Assembly (NCBI GenBank): GCA_963842955.1
Contig: CAWJIJ010000011.1
Coordinates: forward strand, 744,001 to 808,000
Direction: 5' to 3'
Length of the DNA: 64,000 nucleotides
Source of the DNA: JARFQW01 sp963842955
GTDB taxonomy: Bacteria > Pseudomonadota > Gammaproteobacteria > Steroidobacterales > XN24
Shown here: positions 40,926 through 50,191 of the stretch, piece after piece
How positions within the stretch are numbered: position 1 is the first letter of the stretch
Layout of the letters: each line of letters starts with the position of its first letter
Made by a program: the position numbers and the translations under genes
The notes under the pieces: model-generated
The model's input: the letters and a program-made list of their open reading frames with translations, nothing else
What the model was told of the DNA's origin: nothing
The model's database searches: none

Positions 40926-42308
40926 TCAGGCTCCGGGAATCAGCGAGAACTCGACCCGATTATTGCGTGCGGCGATCCGGTTCCACTCCCCGGCGGTTTC
41001 GACCGTTGACGGGAACGGATACCGGCGCACGGACTCGCTCCGCCCCAGGGCGGCGACCTCGATGTCGATACCCAGCTCGCTGGCGAGCAGGGAACTGGAA
41101 ATAAAGTTGGCGAATCCCACGGACTGCTCGTCACCCGTGGACATCGAAAACTCGCGTCCGTGACCCACGAAAGCGCACTGCTCCACCGGTAAATCCGAAT
41201 CTGCCAGCCGATAGCCACCGGCCTCGTCCTCCGCGAGGCAGAACTCGCCGAGGTGGGCCTCCATCCGAACCGTGCCCCGGAAACCGATAGCCGCGAGCTG
41301 GTCCAGCAGGTCGCGGAGCTCGGCCAGGCGCTGGTCGTTGAAGGCAATCGCTTCGTAGGGTACTTCGCTGTTCTGGTTTACCGCCCATTCCAGGGCGCTG
41401 AGAAGCCCCGCATAACGGGCCTGGGCGCGAACCTGCTCTTCATCGATGCTGGACATCAACGTTGCGCTCCTGGCCTCCTCGGCTGCCAGTCGGCGCTCGG
41501 CTGCCGCCACTAACCGTGCGTTATCGGCCCTCGCCGCATCCCGCTCGGTACGGGCCTGGAGGAACATCCCGAGCAACACGAGCGCGGGAGCGAGCAGGGC
41601 AAGGGCCACCAGGGCACGGCCGCCCCACCGGGGCCGTGGCGCAATCGGCTCAGCCGGGGGTTCAAGAGCCGTTTCCCGTTGCTCTTCCTTCTGGCGGGCG
41701 TAAATCTCCGCCGCCACCCGGTTGGCAAAGTCCTGGTGGCTCTTGAGTATGTCGAGCCGGAGCTCGGCGTGCTGATCCTGGAGAATTCGCGAGACCAGGG
41801 CCTGAACGGACATGCCGATGGCCTGCTGGTTCAGTGCCCTGTCCAGCTCCTTCTCGGCTTTCTCCATACCGCCGGGCGGCGCTTCGACCTCTGCGGGAAC
41901 GGGCTCATCTTCGGCCCGGGCCTGGGCGCGCCGGTCCCGCACGAGACCCAGGTCCATGAGCGTATCGAACAGCACGCCGGGCTGGACCTGCTTGGGCAGT
42001 ACGCCAACCGCCCCGAGAGCCCGGGCCTGACCCACATACACCTCCCCCTCCCGGGCGGTGTACATCATGACGGGAATCATCGCCGTGTCCGGATTCTTCT
42101 TGATCGCGGTGACAGCCTCGAGGCCATCCATGCCCGGCATCTCGTGGTCCATAAATATGACATCCACGGACTGCCGGGCCAGGAAATCCAGCGCCGCCTC
42201 ACCGGACTCGGCAAAATGCACGACCAGCCGATGCTCCTCGAGGAGCCGCTTCAGGGCCACGCGAGCCGACTTGGAATCATCAACAATCAGGGCACGCTTG
42301 AACGCCAT
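40926..42308 (-). CDS. Response-regulator receiver fused to a transmembrane coiled-coil and periplasmic-like domain
   Basis: The 460-residue product starts MAFKRALIVDDSKSARVALK, a complete receiver domain (acids D10-D11, phospho-acceptor D54, Lys106) to about residue 125. A charged helical linker (150-210) follows, then one hydrophobic helix (about 228-251), a coiled coil (252-310) and a soluble domain with two Cys (357, 378). The receiver should be cytoplasmic and the C-terminal part periplasmic, which reverses the usual sensor layout. I do not recognise the C-terminal domain; its end (AARNNRVEFSLIP) faintly resembles OmpA-like ends. Start ATG 42308 is preferred to the longer frame to 42374. 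It lies across the strand from the AsmA gene. Confidence 0.85.
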   Translation of the reverse strand: MAFKRALIVDDSKSARVALKRLLEEHRLVVHFAESGEAALDFLARQSVDVIFMDHEMPGMDGLEAVTAIKKNPDTAMIPVMMYTAREGEVYVGQARALGAVGVLPKQVQPGVLFDTLMDLGLVRDRRAQARAEDEPVPAEVEAPPGGMEKAEKELDRALNQQAIGMSVQALVSRILQDQHAELRLDILKSHQDFANRVAAEIYARQKEEQRETALEPPAEPIAPRPRWGGRALVALALLAPALVLLGMFLQARTERDAARADNARLVAAAERRLAAEEARSATLMSSIDEEQVRAQARYAGLLSALEWAVNQNSEVPYEAIAFNDQRLAELRDLLDQLAAIGFRGTVRMEAHLGEFCLAEDEAGGYRLADSDLPVEQCAFVGHGREFSMSTGDEQSVGFANFISSSLLASELGIDIEVAALGRSESVRRYPFPSTVETAGEWNRIAARNNRVEFSLIPGA

Positions 42309-42470
42309 GGCCCCATGCTGTGGCAGATTGGCGCAGGTGTCCAGACCCCGGGGATTCCGACCGCCCGTGGCCAACAGGACTGGCGGGCTGTGCTCGCGTC
42401 ACCTAGATTCTGAACTGAACGACGCCGGATCAGCCGCCCGCGCTGCCTGATGCCTCCGGGGAGAACCGTA

Positions 42471-44802
42471 TTGAGTATTGGAAAAATCGTCGCGTGGATT
42501 CTTGGCCTGCTTGTGCTCCTCGTCGCTGGCGTCATCGCGTACCTGAGCTTCGCCGACCTCACCTGGGTCAAGGAACGGATCGAAACCGGCGTCACCGAGT
42601 CCACCGGGCGCGAGTTCAGGATCAACGGAAACTTCGAGCTGGACGTGCTCCCGCAACCGTCTGTTGTCGTCGAAGACGTGAGCCTGGCCAATGCGGAGTG
42701 GGGCTCGGCCCCCTCCATGGCCACCGTCGGTGTGTTCTCGGCGCGCCTTGACCTCTGGTCGCTGCTGTCAGGCCCCGTCGTGGTCCATGAGATCCGGCTG
42801 AAGGATGTCGATGTCCTGCTGGAAACTAATAAGGACGGCGTTTCCAATACCGAGATGGGAGAACCCGCTCCGGAGGAACCCGAGCGGGCAAGGGACAGCG
42901 GGGACACCGAAGTTCCGGTGATCATCGAGCTGGCGGAGATTCGCAACGTCAAGCTGACGAGCAGTGCGCCGGATTCCGATCCAACGACCGTGCTCATAGA
43001 CGCCTTCGACATCACGCTGGATGACTCCGAGAATATGGCGCTGGACGGCAAGGGCCAGGCCCTTGAACTGCCCTTCACGGTAACCGGCACTATCGGTCCC
43101 GCCAGCGCCCTGCAGGCCAGCAAGGACATCAACGTGGATCTGCGGACGGCTCTTGGCGGTCTGAGCAGCGCGGTCAACGGGGTGCTGGGCGATCTTGAGA
43201 CCCAGGAGGGCACGGCCCTCGACATCAAACTGGCCAGTGACGATATCGCGTCACTGTTGAAACAGCTGAAACTGGATCTGCCCCTCACGGGCAGCCTGGC
43301 CGCCGACCTCGGCATCAAGGGCACGGACGGCGTGGTAGACGCCACACTGGACGCCCAGGCCGGGGCAATCGCAACCACGGCCAAGGCCCGCAAGGTTAAA
43401 GACACGGTGGACTTCGAGATCAACGTGCCCGCCCTGGACAAGGCCGGCGCCGCCCTCGAAATCGAAGGACTACCCGGCCAGGATCTCGTGGCCAGCGGAC
43501 AGGTCGTCCTGCAGGACCGCGAAACGGCACTCAATGGCGTCCAGCTCGCGCTGGGTCAGACTCTGGTCCGGATGGACGGCGGTATCCCGGCCGATTCACG
43601 ATCCTCGACACGGCTCGACATCAAGGCCCAGGGCCCCAGTCTGCAGGAACTGAGAGCAGACCTGCCGGCCATTCCCTTCGCCGCGGCGCTGACCGCCGCT
43701 TTTTCCGGTAATACAACTGACCTGGATATCGCCAACCTGTCGTTTGGCCAGAGCGACCTGGCCGGGACGGTGACGGTTACCAGCGGGAAACGCACCGCGG
43801 TCAGCGCCGATCTGGAGTCCAACCTGATCGACCTGAACCCCTTCTCCGAGGAAGAAGACGAGACAGAAACCAAGCCAGAAAAGGAATCCGAATCAGACAG
43901 CCCATACGTCTTTACCGAGGATCCACTGCCCTTCGATACGCTGCAGGGTACGGACCTGGACATCACCTCCCACATCGCCAAGCTGATCAACGGGCCGCGA
44001 CAATTCCTGGACATTCGTACGACCGCTCAACTCAAGGGCGGTCTGCTGACCTTCAGGAACCGGTTCAACGGGCATCTTGGTGGACAGTACGCGAGCGACC
44101 TGGATCTTGACGCCTCGGGGGAGCCCGCAAAGATGAAGGCGCTGATCAACCTCCGGGATCTGAAAGTCAACATTTCTTCCGGAGAAGATGCGAGCCCGGA
44201 GGAGATTCCTACCACCGACGTCACCCTGGATGTCACCTCGGCCGGCAGTTCTCAGCGGGAGCTAGCCTCCGGACTCGACGGCAGGATGCTTCTGACCCAG
44301 GGACCCGGACGGCTGGAGAATGCGCTGGTCGGAAAACTGAGCGGCGATTTGTTCGCGCAGCTGTTCTCCGCCATCAATCCGCTTGGCCAAGGAAGAGGAA
44401 TACTCCAACTGGGACTGCTCGATCTTTTCGATGGACATCGACTCGGGCCTGGCCGACATCAACGGATTCCTGCTGCAGGGGGCTAAAATCATGGTGGTCG
44501 GCGGGGGCGATATCGACTTTAACAGCGAAGAACTCAACGTCGAGTTCAACACGAAGCCCCGCGAGGGCGTGGGTGTCAGCGCGGACATGTTCGTGACACC
44601 CTTCATCAAGCTGGTCGGCACCTTCCAGAGCCCGAGAATCGGACTCGACAAGAAGGCCTCCATCTTGCACGGCGGCGCGGCCATTCTGACGGGCGGCTTG
44701 TCTATCCTGGCCAAGGGCGCCGCGAACCGTGCCGCTGCGGAGGGCGACCGGTGTGCCCCGACCCTGGCCGAAGTCGGCCAGCACGGGCCCATTCAGGACT
44801 GA
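42471..44802 (+). CDS. AsmA family protein, frameshifted near the 3' end
   Basis: The protein has an N-terminal helix (KIVAWILGLLVLLVAGVIAYLSFADL) and the AsmA N-terminal domain (VTESTGREFRINGNFELDVLPQPSVVVEDVSLANAEWG), then long repetitive beta-rich sequence typical of AsmA/DUF748 envelope lipid-homeostasis proteins. I take the TTG start at 42471 behind GGGGAG; an ATG at 42450 is in the same frame. Around 44383 the frame is lost and the next frame continues LAKEEEYSNWDCSIFSMDID and LNVEFNTKPREGVGVSADMFV, ending at 44802. One extra T at 44383-44384 explains this; the total from 42471 is one base over a multiple of three (about 776 residues). Confidence 0.9.
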
Positions 44803-44831
44803 ATCATCGTCGGGGATCCCGGAACAACGAA

Positions 44832-44870
44832 AGAGGGCGGCGCCACCAGGCGGCGCCCTCTTTGTTTCTT
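44832..44870. terminator. Bidirectional intrinsic terminator
   Basis: Stem of 8 pairs (AGAGGGCG with CGCCCTCT), one G-G mismatch and 4 more pairs, with loop ACCA, followed by TTTGTTTCTT on the plus strand. It lies between the ends of the AsmA gene (44802) and the CheX-like gene (44884). The minus strand also has a T-rich tail, so it may end both transcripts. Confidence 0.8.
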
Positions 44871-44883
44871 CTGCCGGCGCGGC

Positions 44884-45330
44884 TTACTCGATGGTGATGA
44901 CCAGCGCCGCCTGGTGGCTGCGCCAGTTGATCGGGACAACGAAGGACCGAAGATTTTTCGGACTGTGGATACGCTCCGGCTGGCCCTTGACGACGAGCGG
45001 AACGGAGATCATGAAGTCAGATCCGAAGGAGCGGCGAGCATTGCCTGAAATGGTGTTGGCCACCTCACCGACCAGATCGCAGAGGAATTCGTGGGACAGG
45101 TCGGTTTCGCCAAGACTCATGAGGAGCACCTTGAGCAGACCCGGGCCCGCGGTAAAGTACACGGTGCCCCGCCGCTTGCCGGATATGCCGATGATCCCGG
45201 TGTACTCATCGGCAATAGTCTGGTCCTCGCCGATCAGGTAGGGGGTCCCGACATCGGCAGGCTCTTCGGAGGCCTGGGTAAAGTAGTGGATGGTGCCGTC
45301 GATAAAGACCTGGAGTTGTGCCTCATCCAT
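44884..45330 (-). CDS. CheX-like chemotaxis phosphatase domain protein
   Basis: The 148-residue protein matches the CheX/CheC-FliY-like fold: alternating strands and the phosphatase helix EFLCDLVGEVANTISGNARRSF, in which the E-V-A-N-x-I-x-G-N pattern corresponds to the CheX active-site Glu/Asn. It would dephosphorylate a receiver domain, almost certainly the REC protein encoded just upstream (stop at 45332, start at 45330). It is last in the kinase-REC-CheX operon and ends at a terminator. Direct evidence is the motif and context; partner assignment is inferred. Confidence 0.85.
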   Translation of the reverse strand: MDEAQLQVFIDGTIHYFTQASEEPADVGTPYLIGEDQTIADEYTGIIGISGKRRGTVYFTAGPGLLKVLLMSLGETDLSHEFLCDLVGEVANTISGNARRSFGSDFMISVPLVVKGQPERIHSPKNLRSFVVPINWRSHQAALVITIE

Positions 45331-45331
45331 G

Positions 45332-45730
45332 TCACTCTCCCCGAATCAGCTCGGCGAGGGCCTGGTTGAGCTGCTTGTCGGTGAACGGCTTGCAGAGAAA
45401 ACCGTTGGCACCCTTCTTGAGCGCCTCGATGGCCGTGGACTTGTCCGACAAGGCGGAAACGACGAGGATCAGAACATCGGGCTTGAGGTCCACCAGCCGC
45501 TCGACGCACTCGATGCCATCCATTTCCGGCATGGTGATATCCATCGTGACCAGGTCCGGATGGGTCTTTTCGAACAGGTGCACCGCCTCGACGCCATTGC
45601 TGGCCTTGCCGATGATCCGAACGCCGTCAAGCTCCGTGCTCCGCTCAATCTTTCGTCGAATGATGTTCGAGTCGTCCACGATCATCATCTTCATGCCGGC
45701 ATCGCCGTTGCTTGTATTATTCGAGAGCAT
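45332..45730 (-). CDS. Single-domain response regulator (CheY-like)
   Basis: The 132-residue protein is a receiver domain with a 13-residue N-terminal tail: MIVDDSNIIRRKIERS, phospho-acceptor Asp in DLVTMDITMPEMDG, VSALSDKST and the Lys in CKPFTDKQL. No output domain is present, so it signals by protein contact like CheY. It lies between the kinase (45814-48094) and the CheX phosphatase gene, which overlaps it almost directly. A divergent REC-Ser/Thr kinase gene lies beyond the kinase. Confidence 0.93.
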   Translation of the reverse strand: MLSNNTSNGDAGMKMMIVDDSNIIRRKIERSTELDGVRIIGKASNGVEAVHLFEKTHPDLVTMDITMPEMDGIECVERLVDLKPDVLILVVSALSDKSTAIEALKKGANGFLCKPFTDKQLNQALAELIRGE

Positions 45731-45813
45731 GTCCCTTCCTTGATTCTTATGCTCGTGCTCTCGCCTCCCGGCATCACCAGGCCGGATGGCGCTCGCTGTG
45801 ATTCAGTCCTGGA

Positions 45814-48094
45814 TCAGGCGACGTCTGCCTGACTCTCCGCCGCCGGCAGACTGACCCGAAACTCGGTGCGACGGCCCTTGGCCGAAGACAACCTGAGTCG
45901 GCCACCCAGCTCACGCACCCGGTGCCGCACGAGATCCAGGCCGACGCCGCGGCCGGCATCCTTGCTCGCCTCGTCCATAGTGGAGAAGCCAGCGCGGAAG
46001 ATCAGTGAGAAACACCCGGCCGTTGTCCATGGCGTCAGCCTCATCCTGGTCGATCAGGCCACGAGACACGGCCTTGGCGCGGATTTCTGTGGCATCCAGG
46101 CCGGCTCCGTCGTCCTCGATCACCATTTCATAACCACCGTCCTGCCCGGGATTGAACGCTATGTTCAGGCGCCCGGCGTCCGGCTTCCCGGAGGACTTGC
46201 GCGCATCGGGTTCTTCGATGCCGTGAACAACGGCGTTGCGGACAAACTGGACTGCCATCTCCTTGACAGCCTTGCGGTAGACCGCCGGAATCTCGCTGTC
46301 TCCCAGCCCCTTGCACTGGAGCTGGACCTTCTTGCCCGACTCGCCGGCGATACGCTCGACCAGGTTTTCCAGGGCGCCCACCAGGCCGCCGGACACCATG
46401 CTTTGGCTCGCACCGAGGCTCATGCTGACGCTGCGCCCGGGATCGCCAGCCGTAAGGGCAGGACCGAGATTCGCTGTCTCGCCGGGATTGTCGCCGGCAG
46501 GCCGGGCATCGGGCACCGCTGAGACATGACCCGGCCGGGCAGCCTCCACCGGGGTGTTCTGAATCGCCATGCGCAGCTCGGCCAGGCGGCTGACCAGGTC
46601 CCGCACCTGGTCCAGGTGATTGAACAGCTGGTCCAGTCGAACGGCCAGCGGCAGAAAGTCGTTGCCGTTGAGGCGGTCGCGCCCCCGCATGTCGTTCAGC
46701 AGCTCTTCGAAGTCGTGGGCATTGTGTTCCACGGTGCCGAGGCCCAGCGCGGAGGCCTCGCCCTTCATGCTGTGGATCTGCCGGAAGATACCGTCCAGCT
46801 TGCTCCGGAACGCGTCCTCGTCACGGGCCGGTTCCTTGAGAATGGTATTGACCATCTTCATGGAGGTGTCCGTGTCCTCGAGGAATGCCAGAAGCTGCGA
46901 CGGCTCGACGTGCAGGATGGAGAGCAACAGATCGAGCTGTTCCTTGGAGTGGGTCTGGGATTCTTCCAGCTCGCGAGCGAGGAGCACGCGCTGGGTGACG
47001 TCCGTGACCGTGACCAGGATATGCAGCAGCTTGCCGTCCTGTTTCACGCGGTTGAAGTCGAACTGCAGGTACTGGGTTTCGAAGCCGCCGTTGCCATCGT
47101 CGAAATGGACCTCGACTTCGTTCAGCGGATTCAGATTCTTCACCAGGCGTGCGTTGACCCGATCGGTCCACAGCAGGCCGACGAAATCGAGGGCCGTCTT
47201 CAGGGTTTTCTCGGGGACGATATCCCTGAGCATGCGTTCGAACTTGTTATCGGCGAAATTCTTCTTCCGGAAGATCCGTTCCATGGCCTGGGAGTGGGTT
47301 GAGCCGATGGTCATGTCCTTGTCCAGCAGGAACAGTCCTTCACTCACGGTCTTCAGAATGTTGTCGGTTTCCTGCCGGGCCTGGGAGGCAGCACGCTCTT
47401 CCCGGGCGATCTTGCGGCCGAAAAACACGGCGATGAAAACGAACAGGGCCAGGGCCACGGCTACCGCTCCGCCCTGAATCAGGCGCAGCTGTGCCACCCG
47501 GTTGGCTGCTTCCGCCTCCAGGTGGCGTACAAGCCGGCGCATGGCGACGATGATCGGCTCGATCTGATCGGAGCCGACTCCTACCGCACTTTCCACGAGG
47601 CCGGTAAATTCGGCGCCGGCGGGCGTATAGAACTCGCTGGTCCGCTCGGCGTAGACCACCCCGTCGAATTCCAGCACCGGGTCCAGGGCATCCTTGAAAA
47701 TTCCCCAGGACCTCGACGCATCCTGCAGAAGGCCCTGCCCGGTAAAGGTCGAAATCGGTTTCAGGTAGACGCTGTTTCCCGCCGGCCCGGTCGCGTTGCC
47801 GCCACCCTTCATGGCCGACAGAATGGAGTCGAACGAACCCGCCGCGCGGCGCAGGGCCAGCTGGGCCTCTTCCACCGGATCGCCCGCGACCAGTCGGCCC
47901 TCGAGCATCATGAGGTTCTTCATGAGACGTTCGGCCAGCATGCTCTGCTCGCCCGCCAGCGTGACACCGCCGCCGTCCGTGGTCAGTCTTTCGGCCATGT
48001 AGAAGTTAAGGCCGAAGACACCGGCCACAAACACCATGAAAAGGCCGATGGCGCTGATAATTCCCTTGTACTGTCCTGCTTCCCTGCCGCCCAT
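45814..48094 (-). CDS. CheA-like hybrid sensor kinase (PilJ-type input, PAS, HPt, HATPase), frameshifted near the 3' end
   Basis: Start ATG 48094. The product has TM1 (11-31), a periplasmic PilJ-type N-domain (GEQSMLAERLMKNLMMLEG near 48-66), TM2 (207-227), a PAS-like region (about 245-370), an HPt domain with HSMKGEASALG (phosphorylated His441) and a CheA-type ATPase with the N-box MAVQFVRNAVVHGIEEPDAR (Asn620). It has no CheW-like domain. The frame is lost at 46010-46012 (a TTT run); the next frame continues SLIFRAGFSTMDEASKDAGRGVGLD and ends at 45814. One extra T explains it, as the span is one base over a multiple of three. It should phosphorylate the adjacent REC protein. Confidence 0.9.
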
Positions 48095-48333
48095 GGTGTC
48101 CTTCCCGTTGGTCCGTGGGACGCCCGTCCCGTGTTACAAAATCCTTGGCGGTTGTTCGATCACGTGCCTCGCGGGCACTGTCGCAGGATGGAGACTAACG
48201 TTCCCGATCTGGACCGGGGTTGAACTCAGTCACAGTATTGGACATAAGAAAAGACTCCCTTGGTACTGAGGATTCAGCCCTTTACACGCTCAGTCGGGAG
48301 GGCTAACTTGGCTGCCGGTTTTCAGGTCCCCCC

Positions 48334-49578
48334 ATGAACCCACGTTTTGCCATTGTCGACAGCCATGCGGCTTTCCGTGCTTTAGTCCGCCACCACCTGG
48401 GTGTCCGGTGGCCGGAAGCGCGGGTGGACGAATTCGACCCATCCAAGGCCGAAATCCCGGCCACGGACCTGGCGGATGCCGGCTACGACCTTGTGCTGGT
48501 CGATCCCAACTCGATCGCGGCGGCCTCCACCCAGGAGTCGTTGAACTGGATCAAATCCTTTTGCAGCCGTGCGGACTCGCCGCCGATCGTCGTGCTCCCC
48601 GAGGGCGGCGACGAGCTTTACGCGGTCCGGGCGATGAAGGCGGGCGTCGCGGATTACATTCCGAAGCGACTCATGACCCACCAGCTGCTGGTGCGTTCGG
48701 TGGACGAACTCCTGACGACCCGCGACCCGGTTGCCTCGGGGGCATCCGCGACGATCACGGACAGCTCGATGCCCAAGGCCGTGGTGATCCCCGGCTACCG
48801 CATCGTTCGGCCCATATCCCAGGGCCGGCTCGCCTCCGTCTACCTGGCAGACAGCAAAGCACTGGGCGAGCGCGTTGTGCTGAAGGTGCTCATGGATGCA
48901 CCCGACGTGGCGGGGTTCCGGGAAGACTTTGAGCGCTTCACGCTGGAATGCGACCTGGTCGGCCAGCTCAATAACCGCGCCATCGTCGACATCTACCACC
49001 ACGGGATCAGCGACTACTTCGCCTTTATCGCCATGGAGTATTTTCCCTGCGGCGATTTCAAGGCCCGCCTGCAGAATCCCCTGTCTGGAGCAGAGATCGT
49101 TCACTATATGAGCCAGCTGGCCGCAGCGCTTCAGGTCATCCACGAGCTCGGCGTGCTGCATCGCGACCTCAAGCCCGGCAATGTCATGCTGCGCGAGGAC
49201 AACAGCATCGCCCTGATTGATTTCGGACTTGCCAAGCAGCTCAATGCCGAATCGGGTCTCACCGGTGCCGGTGAGATCCGCGGGACGCCGTACTATCTCA
49301 GCCCGGAACAGGCCAAGGGTGAATCGGTAGACACGCGCAGCGACCTCTACAGTCTGGGCGTCATGCTCTACGAAATGCTGACCGGCAAGAAGCCCTTTGT
49401 CGGCAACTCGTCGATCGACATTATCCACGCGCACGTGACCGAAGATATTCCCCAGCTGCCGCCTGAACGCAGCAGCTTCCAGACTCTCCTCGAAGACCTC
49501 ATGGCCAAGAACCCGGACAAGCGTATTCAGAGCGCCGGCGAATTGCTCAACGTCCTCGAGGAATTCGACCTCTACTAG
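48334..49578 (+). CDS. Receiver-domain Ser/Thr protein kinase
   Basis: The 414-residue protein fuses an N-terminal receiver-like domain (Asp9, candidate phospho-Asp57 in VLVDPN, Lys111) to a eukaryotic-type kinase. The kinase shows VVLKVL with Lys184, HRDLKPGN (276-283), DFG (296-298) and GTPYYLSPEQ, so it should be active, but the Gly-rich loop is weak (ISQGRLASVY). Only one acid is visible in the first acidic pocket, so receiver phosphorylation is less certain. It is divergent from the CheA-like kinase operon across 239 bases, suggesting that a phosphorelay feeds Ser/Thr phosphorylation. No output partner is visible. Confidence 0.92.
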   Translation: MNPRFAIVDSHAAFRALVRHHLGVRWPEARVDEFDPSKAEIPATDLADAGYDLVLVDPNSIAAASTQESLNWIKSFCSRADSPPIVVLPEGGDELYAVRAMKAGVADYIPKRLMTHQLLVRSVDELLTTRDPVASGASATITDSSMPKAVVIPGYRIVRPISQGRLASVYLADSKALGERVVLKVLMDAPDVAGFREDFERFTLECDLVGQLNNRAIVDIYHHGISDYFAFIAMEYFPCGDFKARLQNPLSGAEIVHYMSQLAAALQVIHELGVLHRDLKPGNVMLREDNSIALIDFGLAKQLNAESGLTGAGEIRGTPYYLSPEQAKGESVDTRSDLYSLGVMLYEMLTGKKPFVGNSSIDIIHAHVTEDIPQLPPERSSFQTLLEDLMAKNPDKRIQSAGELLNVLEEFDLY

Positions 49579-49594
49579 TGTCGACTTCAGCCTG

Positions 49595-50191
49595 GTGACG
49601 GCGTCAGCAGAAACACTGCTTGCCGGCTTCGCCGCCTACGCCAGCAGCAATCTGGACAACGTTCTCGTCCTGATCGCACTGTTGAATGCACCGGGACTGA
49701 ATCGACGCGCCATCATCGGCGGACACCTGGCGGGCATATCGATCGTCGCCCTGGCAGTCGGCGCCCTGGCCATGGCGCCGAACCTGATTTCCCCCGACCG
49801 TGTCGGCTTTCTCGGGATTATCCCGCTGTCACTCGGGGCAGCGCGCCTGTTCCAGCTCGTTCGTGGCCGCGGGCTGGAAGTTGCCGACGTAGCCTCCGGC
49901 AGCGGCGGGTCCGGATTCCTGCAGGCACTCACCCTGCACGTCACCGGCAGCGCCGACACCCTGGCCGTGTACGGCCCCCTCGTGGTGGACTCCCTGCCCG
50001 CCGCAAAAGCGGCCCTGGCAGCGACCTTCCTGTTTGCCGCGATCGTGCTGGCCGGTAGCGCATTACTCCTTTCGCGGCGGCAGGCGGCTGTAGCGATTCT
50101 CGCCCGCGGGGGCGCGTGGACTGCGCCCGTCATCATGGTGCTGGTGGGCGCCTACGTTCTGGCGGATACAGCCGACGACTTGCTGGCCTAG
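49595..50191 (+). CDS. CadD-like cadmium resistance family transporter
   Basis: The 198-residue protein has about six hydrophobic helices and the CadD start pattern (GFAAYASSNLDNVLVLIALLN), plus GFLGIIPLSLGAARLFQL, as in the cadmium-resistance transporter/LysE-like superfamily. Start GTG 49595. Members export divalent cations or have unknown substrates; without neighbouring metal genes, the ion is uncertain. It follows the kinase gene by 16 bases on the same strand and may be co-transcribed. It ends tail-to-tail with the fadD gene, the stops sharing CTAG. Confidence 0.8.
   Translation: MTASAETLLAGFAAYASSNLDNVLVLIALLNAPGLNRRAIIGGHLAGISIVALAVGALAMAPNLISPDRVGFLGIIPLSLGAARLFQLVRGRGLEVADVASGSGGSGFLQALTLHVTGSADTLAVYGPLVVDSLPAAKAALAATFLFAAIVLAGSALLLSRRQAAVAILARGGAWTAPVIMVLVGAYVLADTADDLLA

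Noticed and set aside
44832..44870. Riboswitch or small RNA
   Set aside because: The simple hairpin with a T-run between convergent genes is fully explained as a terminator.
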